From NCBI GenBank assembly GCA_022799495.1, contig JAAWON010000001.1, positions 1 through 39,683 of the forward strand: a stretch of 39,683 nt of DNA, in the 5' to 3' direction. The number at the start of each line of letters is the position of its first letter. Position 1 is the stretch's first letter. This DNA comes from Erysipelotrichaceae bacterium. GTDB taxonomy: Bacteria > Bacillota_I > Bacilli_A > Erysipelotrichales > Erysipelotrichaceae. Under the pieces are notes generated by a model, which was not told the origin of the DNA, did no database searches, and was given only the letters and a program-made list of their open reading frames with translations. This document shows, piece by piece, positions 36,950 to 39,683 of the stretch. A program made the translations under genes and the position numbers.

Positions 36950-37455
36950 TTTAACAGCCAGTCCTCTCCTTTGATTGCTTCACAAGCAGATAAATTGGGA
37001 TAGTCCAACTGTCTGAGCACCTCATAGACAATGATTGCCGCACAATTTGACAGATTGAGGGAACGTGCGGATTCCACCATTGGCAAACGCATGCAATGAT
37101 CCAAATGATCGCGAAGTACGCCTTTGGGAATCCCGGTGCTTTCCTTCCCCAATATCAGATAAATATCACCGCTGACTGCCGCAAAATCAAACTGCGAGGG
37201 GGCACGTTTGCCATAACGAGTCATAAAGTAAAAGTTCTCACTGGAATGGACAGCGCAAAATGCCTCCCAACTGGGATAGATTGTATAATGCAAATCCTTG
37301 ACATAATCCATTGCACTGCGGCGCAGATGCTTTTCATCCAACTTAAAACCAAGTGGTTCAATTAAATGAAGTTCACATCCCGATGCCATGCAAGTACGCA
37401 TGATATTGCCGGTGTTCTGTGGAATTTCCGGTTCATATAGGACAACGTGAATCAT
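36946..37455 (-). CDS. trmL: tRNA (cytidine/uridine-34 2'-O)-methyltransferase
   Basis: SPOUT-class methyltransferase of 169 residues acting on the wobble base of tRNA-Leu. VLYEPEIPQNTGNIMRTC opens the family; LILGKESTGIPKGVL and MRLPMVESARSLNLSNCAAIIVYEVLRQ form the knotted S-adenosylmethionine site. Length and motif order are typical of TrmL/CspR. It overlaps rdgB by four bases. Confidence 0.94.
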   Translation of the reverse strand: MIHVVLYEPEIPQNTGNIMRTCMASGCELHLIEPLGFKLDEKHLRRSAMDYVKDLHYTIYPSWEAFCAVHSSENFYFMTRYGKRAPSQFDFAAVSGDIYLILGKESTGIPKGVLRDHLDHCMRLPMVESARSLNLSNCAAIIVYEVLRQLDYPNLSACEAIKGEDWLLK

Positions 37456-38042
37456 ACAGTTTGCTCCTTTAAATAGTCGATGAATTGCGCCAATGCACGT
37501 GCACGATGGGATACACTGTTTTTTTGTTCCTCACTGACATTCGCTAAAGTAGTCTGAAAGGGGGGATAATAAAAGATCGGATCATAGCCAAATCCTTGTG
37601 CACCACATATGGTATCGGCAATCTCACCTTCCACCACTCCTTGAAACACATGTTCTCTACCATTTTCTTCAATATAAGCCAGTGCGCAAACAAACTGTGC
37701 CCCGCGATCACGGCCTTGATTGACCTGTGCGATAATTGCTTCATTTTTGATGCGGTAATCGGTATCATATCCCATAAACCGTGCGCTGTATACACCCGGT
37801 GCGCCATTCATCGCATTGACGCATAGTCCGGAATCATCACTCAGCACCGCCTGTTTACTGATTTGGTGCAGCGCTCTTGCCTTAATTAAAGCATTCTGTG
37901 CAAATGTATCACCATTCTCCTCTACCGCAAGGGTTAACTTCAATTCTTGCAGGTCGCTCACATGATAGCCAAGCGGCTCCAACATCGCCGCAAATTCCTG
38001 TCGTTTATGTACATTACTGCTCGCAAGCAAAATTGTTTTCAT
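37452..38042 (-). CDS. rdgB: XTP/dITP diphosphatase (RdgB/HAM1)
   Basis: House-cleaning pyrophosphatase that removes inosine and xanthosine triphosphates. ILLASSNVHKRQEF is the N-terminal nucleotide loop, DDSGLCVNAMNGAPGVYSARF the central signature with the catalytic aspartate, and GYDPIFYYPP and SHRARAL complete the family. 196 residues from ATG 38042, after AAGGAG; the start lies 29 bases inside the upstream radical SAM gene. Confidence 0.95.
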   Translation of the reverse strand: MKTILLASSNVHKRQEFAAMLEPLGYHVSDLQELKLTLAVEENGDTFAQNALIKARALHQISKQAVLSDDSGLCVNAMNGAPGVYSARFMGYDTDYRIKNEAIIAQVNQGRDRGAQFVCALAYIEENGREHVFQGVVEGEIADTICGAQGFGYDPIFYYPPFQTTLANVSEEQKNSVSHRARALAQFIDYLKEQTV

Positions 38043-39683
38043 GATCAAGCTCCTTCCATTCCGTATATGCTTCATTGCACCAATAACGCTGAGGCTTTTG
38101 TTTGGGATCATACAATATCAGCAGGTATCCGTTTTTATGCGCATAACGGCCATAGCACATCGCCGCATAATGATCTAGTCGATAAGGGGAGAGCCCATAA
38201 TCCTTTGCCGCTTGTTTGAGCGCAGATCGCTCTTGCTTGGATAGTTTATCCTCATGAAAATGCGGTAAGCGTTGATTTGCTTGGGCATAATAGTCCATAT
38301 TCAACAAAGCCAACAGCGTATGACGATCCATGCACTCCCCCACCATCTCCATAACGGCCTGTGCAAAGGCTTGGTATAGATGAGGCAAAGCATAGGGATG
38401 TGGGAGTCGGGCATAGTGCTTGCCAAGCGCGATAAATAGTGCAAATGCGCTGGGGACAATATGCTCGTCCAGTAATGCTTCAATCGTGTAGCGACAGCGT
38501 GCCTCATTCCAGTATTTCTCAACTGCCTGAGCACATTGCCTAAGCGTGCAAAGTTGTGCTTCATTCAGCCAGTTTGTCTTTTGTACACTATAAGGTGCCG
38601 CTTCCTCCTGCTTCATGCCAAATGCTTGAGCCTGTTGTTTCAAGACGGTTCCCTTTAATAACTTTAATATGCCCAGTTGTAATTCATCAGCGTGCAATTC
38701 AAACAAAGTGTCAAATGATTGGGCAAAGCCGAACATATCCTCATAAGGTAGCCCGGCGATCAGATCGACATGCATCGTGATATGCGCTTGGCGTAAAGCG
38801 TGAATCACCTGTTTTAAACGCTCATTGTTTTGAAAGCGTCCCACTGCATGCAGCGTCGGTTGCTGAAACGATTGTACGCCAATCTCTAAGCGAAAGCGTT
38901 TTGGATCTGCTTCATGCAGAAAAAATGACAATAATTCCGAAGATAATTGATCTGCCACAACCTCTAACTGAAACGTTTGATGGATACAATGCTCATTCAT
39001 ATAGCGTGCCAGAATCAGTGCTCGCTTCGGATCACAATTAAAGGTGCGATCCAATAGTTTCACCTGTTTTACATCGGATTTTGACAACTGCTTCAAAAGA
39101 TCCAATACATAAGATGTAGAAAACAAACGCACTTCTTTGTCACAGGAACTCAAGCAATACGTACAGCCATAAGGGCATCCTCTGCTTGTCTCCAGATATA
39201 GGTAGCGTTTCCCCATATCATGACGATCCATTTCCATAAAATAGGGATTTGCCAGTTGTTCTAAGAAATGCAGATCACTTTTGCGCTGGGTTTGATTGGG
39301 ATGGCTTTTGGTATAGATACCACTAATTTCATAGTCTTGCCGGGCTTCACACATCGCCACGTATTCCCATACGCTCTGCTCCCCCTCTCCTAAACTAATC
39401 GCATCGACACCCTGATCCAACAAATCAAAGGATTCATAACTCACTTCAGGTCCACCGACCAATATACGCAATCCCCTTTGTCTTAGTTTCAATTCCTGAA
39501 TGATATAGCGAATCGGTTCGATATTCCATATATAGACACTAAAACAGATGATATCAAAGTTACCTTCACAAAGTCTTGCAATGATGGATTCCATATCATC
39601 TCTCAAGGTAAATTCCCACAAGGTTGGCGTAATAGGTTCAGGACAAGCTTGGTACAGCCAGCGCAAAGCCAAGTTTTTATGGA
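38014..39683 (-). CDS. B12-binding-domain radical SAM protein, DUF4080 (5' end beyond window)
   Basis: The reading frame stays open to the window edge (HKNLALRWL...), so the start is outside; a TTG at 39672 is only the first possible codon in view. An N-terminal cobalamin-binding-like Rossmann domain (FDIICFSVYIWN, ILVGGPEVS, LGEGEQSVWEYV) is followed by a radical SAM barrel with the 4Fe-4S motif CPYGCTYC and then the DUF4080 tail. Substrate unknown. In many Bacillota this gene precedes housekeeping genes as here. Over 550 residues are visible. Confidence 0.87.
   Translation of the reverse strand, partial: HKNLALRWLYQACPEPITPTLWEFTLRDDMESIIARLCEGNFDIICFSVYIWNIEPIRYIIQELKLRQRGLRILVGGPEVSYESFDLLDQGVDAISLGEGEQSVWEYVAMCEARQDYEISGIYTKSHPNQTQRKSDLHFLEQLANPYFMEMDRHDMGKRYLYLETSRGCPYGCTYCLSSCDKEVRLFSTSYVLDLLKQLSKSDVKQVKLLDRTFNCDPKRALILARYMNEHCIHQTFQLEVVADQLSSELLSFFLHEADPKRFRLEIGVQSFQQPTLHAVGRFQNNERLKQVIHALRQAHITMHVDLIAGLPYEDMFGFAQSFDTLFELHADELQLGILKLLKGTVLKQQAQAFGMKQEEAAPYSVQKTNWLNEAQLCTLRQCAQAVEKYWNEARCRYTIEALLDEHIVPSAFALFIALGKHYARLPHPYALPHLYQAFAQAVMEMVGECMDRHTLLALLNMDYYAQANQRLPHFHEDKLSKQERSALKQAAKDYGLSPYRLDHYAAMCYGRYAHKNGYLLILYDPKQKPQRYWCNEAYTEWKELDHENNFACEQ

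Overview
The window looks like chromosomal DNA of a Gram-positive, low-to-medium GC member of the Bacillota, most likely a gut Erysipelotrichia-type organism. The evidence is strong AGGAGG ribosome binding sites, sigma-A promoters with 16-18 base spacers, CcpA-type cre sites, a PyrR-type attenuator, a DUF1836/DegV pair and a cotJABC spore-coat operon. The spore-coat genes imply a spore-forming lineage. The placement is inference from gene content and style; no 16S gene is present.

Layout. 1-3.3 kb: an amidohydrolase, then a minus-strand cysK-cysE-GNAT cysteine cluster. 3.4-8.8 kb: an unrecognised 147-residue protein, a minus-strand corA / gamma-carbonic-anhydrase / LUD-domain operon, nagB facing an RluA-type pseudouridine synthase across two clear divergent promoters, and a beta-phosphoglucomutase-like HAD enzyme. 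8.9-14.6 kb: cca, the feoA-feoB-small-Cys-protein iron operon with a palindromic operator at its promoter, the divergent cotJABC operon, and a tRNA-Pro(CGG). 14.9-16.3 kb: DUF1836 regulator and DegV. 16.5-26.2 kb: a complete de novo UMP operon on the minus strand, pyrB-pyrC-carA-carB-pyrK-pyrD-pyrF-pyrE, behind a PyrR-type leader. 26.4-29.4 kb: RidA with a cysteine-rich tail, a CorC-like CBS protein with an unlisted 48-residue membrane protein in front, and a PfkB sugar kinase. 29.5-34.0 kb: a visibly AT-richer cassette with two ABC ATPase-permease proteins (one split by a frameshift) and a secreted small protein under a cre site. 34.1-39.7 kb: flavin reductase-like protein, threonine aldolase, DUF3892 protein, and a minus-strand operon of a B12-binding/radical SAM DUF4080 protein (cut by the window end), rdgB, trmL and a membrane protein.

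The most striking observation is in carA. The glutaminase nucleophile Cys is Gly, the catalytic His is Tyr, and three glutamine-binding positions are also changed, although the gene is full length and sits in an otherwise intact pyrimidine operon. The simplest reading is a bacterial carbamoyl-phosphate synthetase that uses free ammonia, reached independently of the animal CPS1 solution. Other points worth following are the PyrR leader built from three mutually pairing copies of one 7-base element, the cysteine-rich tail on RidA, the frameshifted ABC transporter next to a bacteriocin-like gene, and several palindromic operators lying exactly on promoters.
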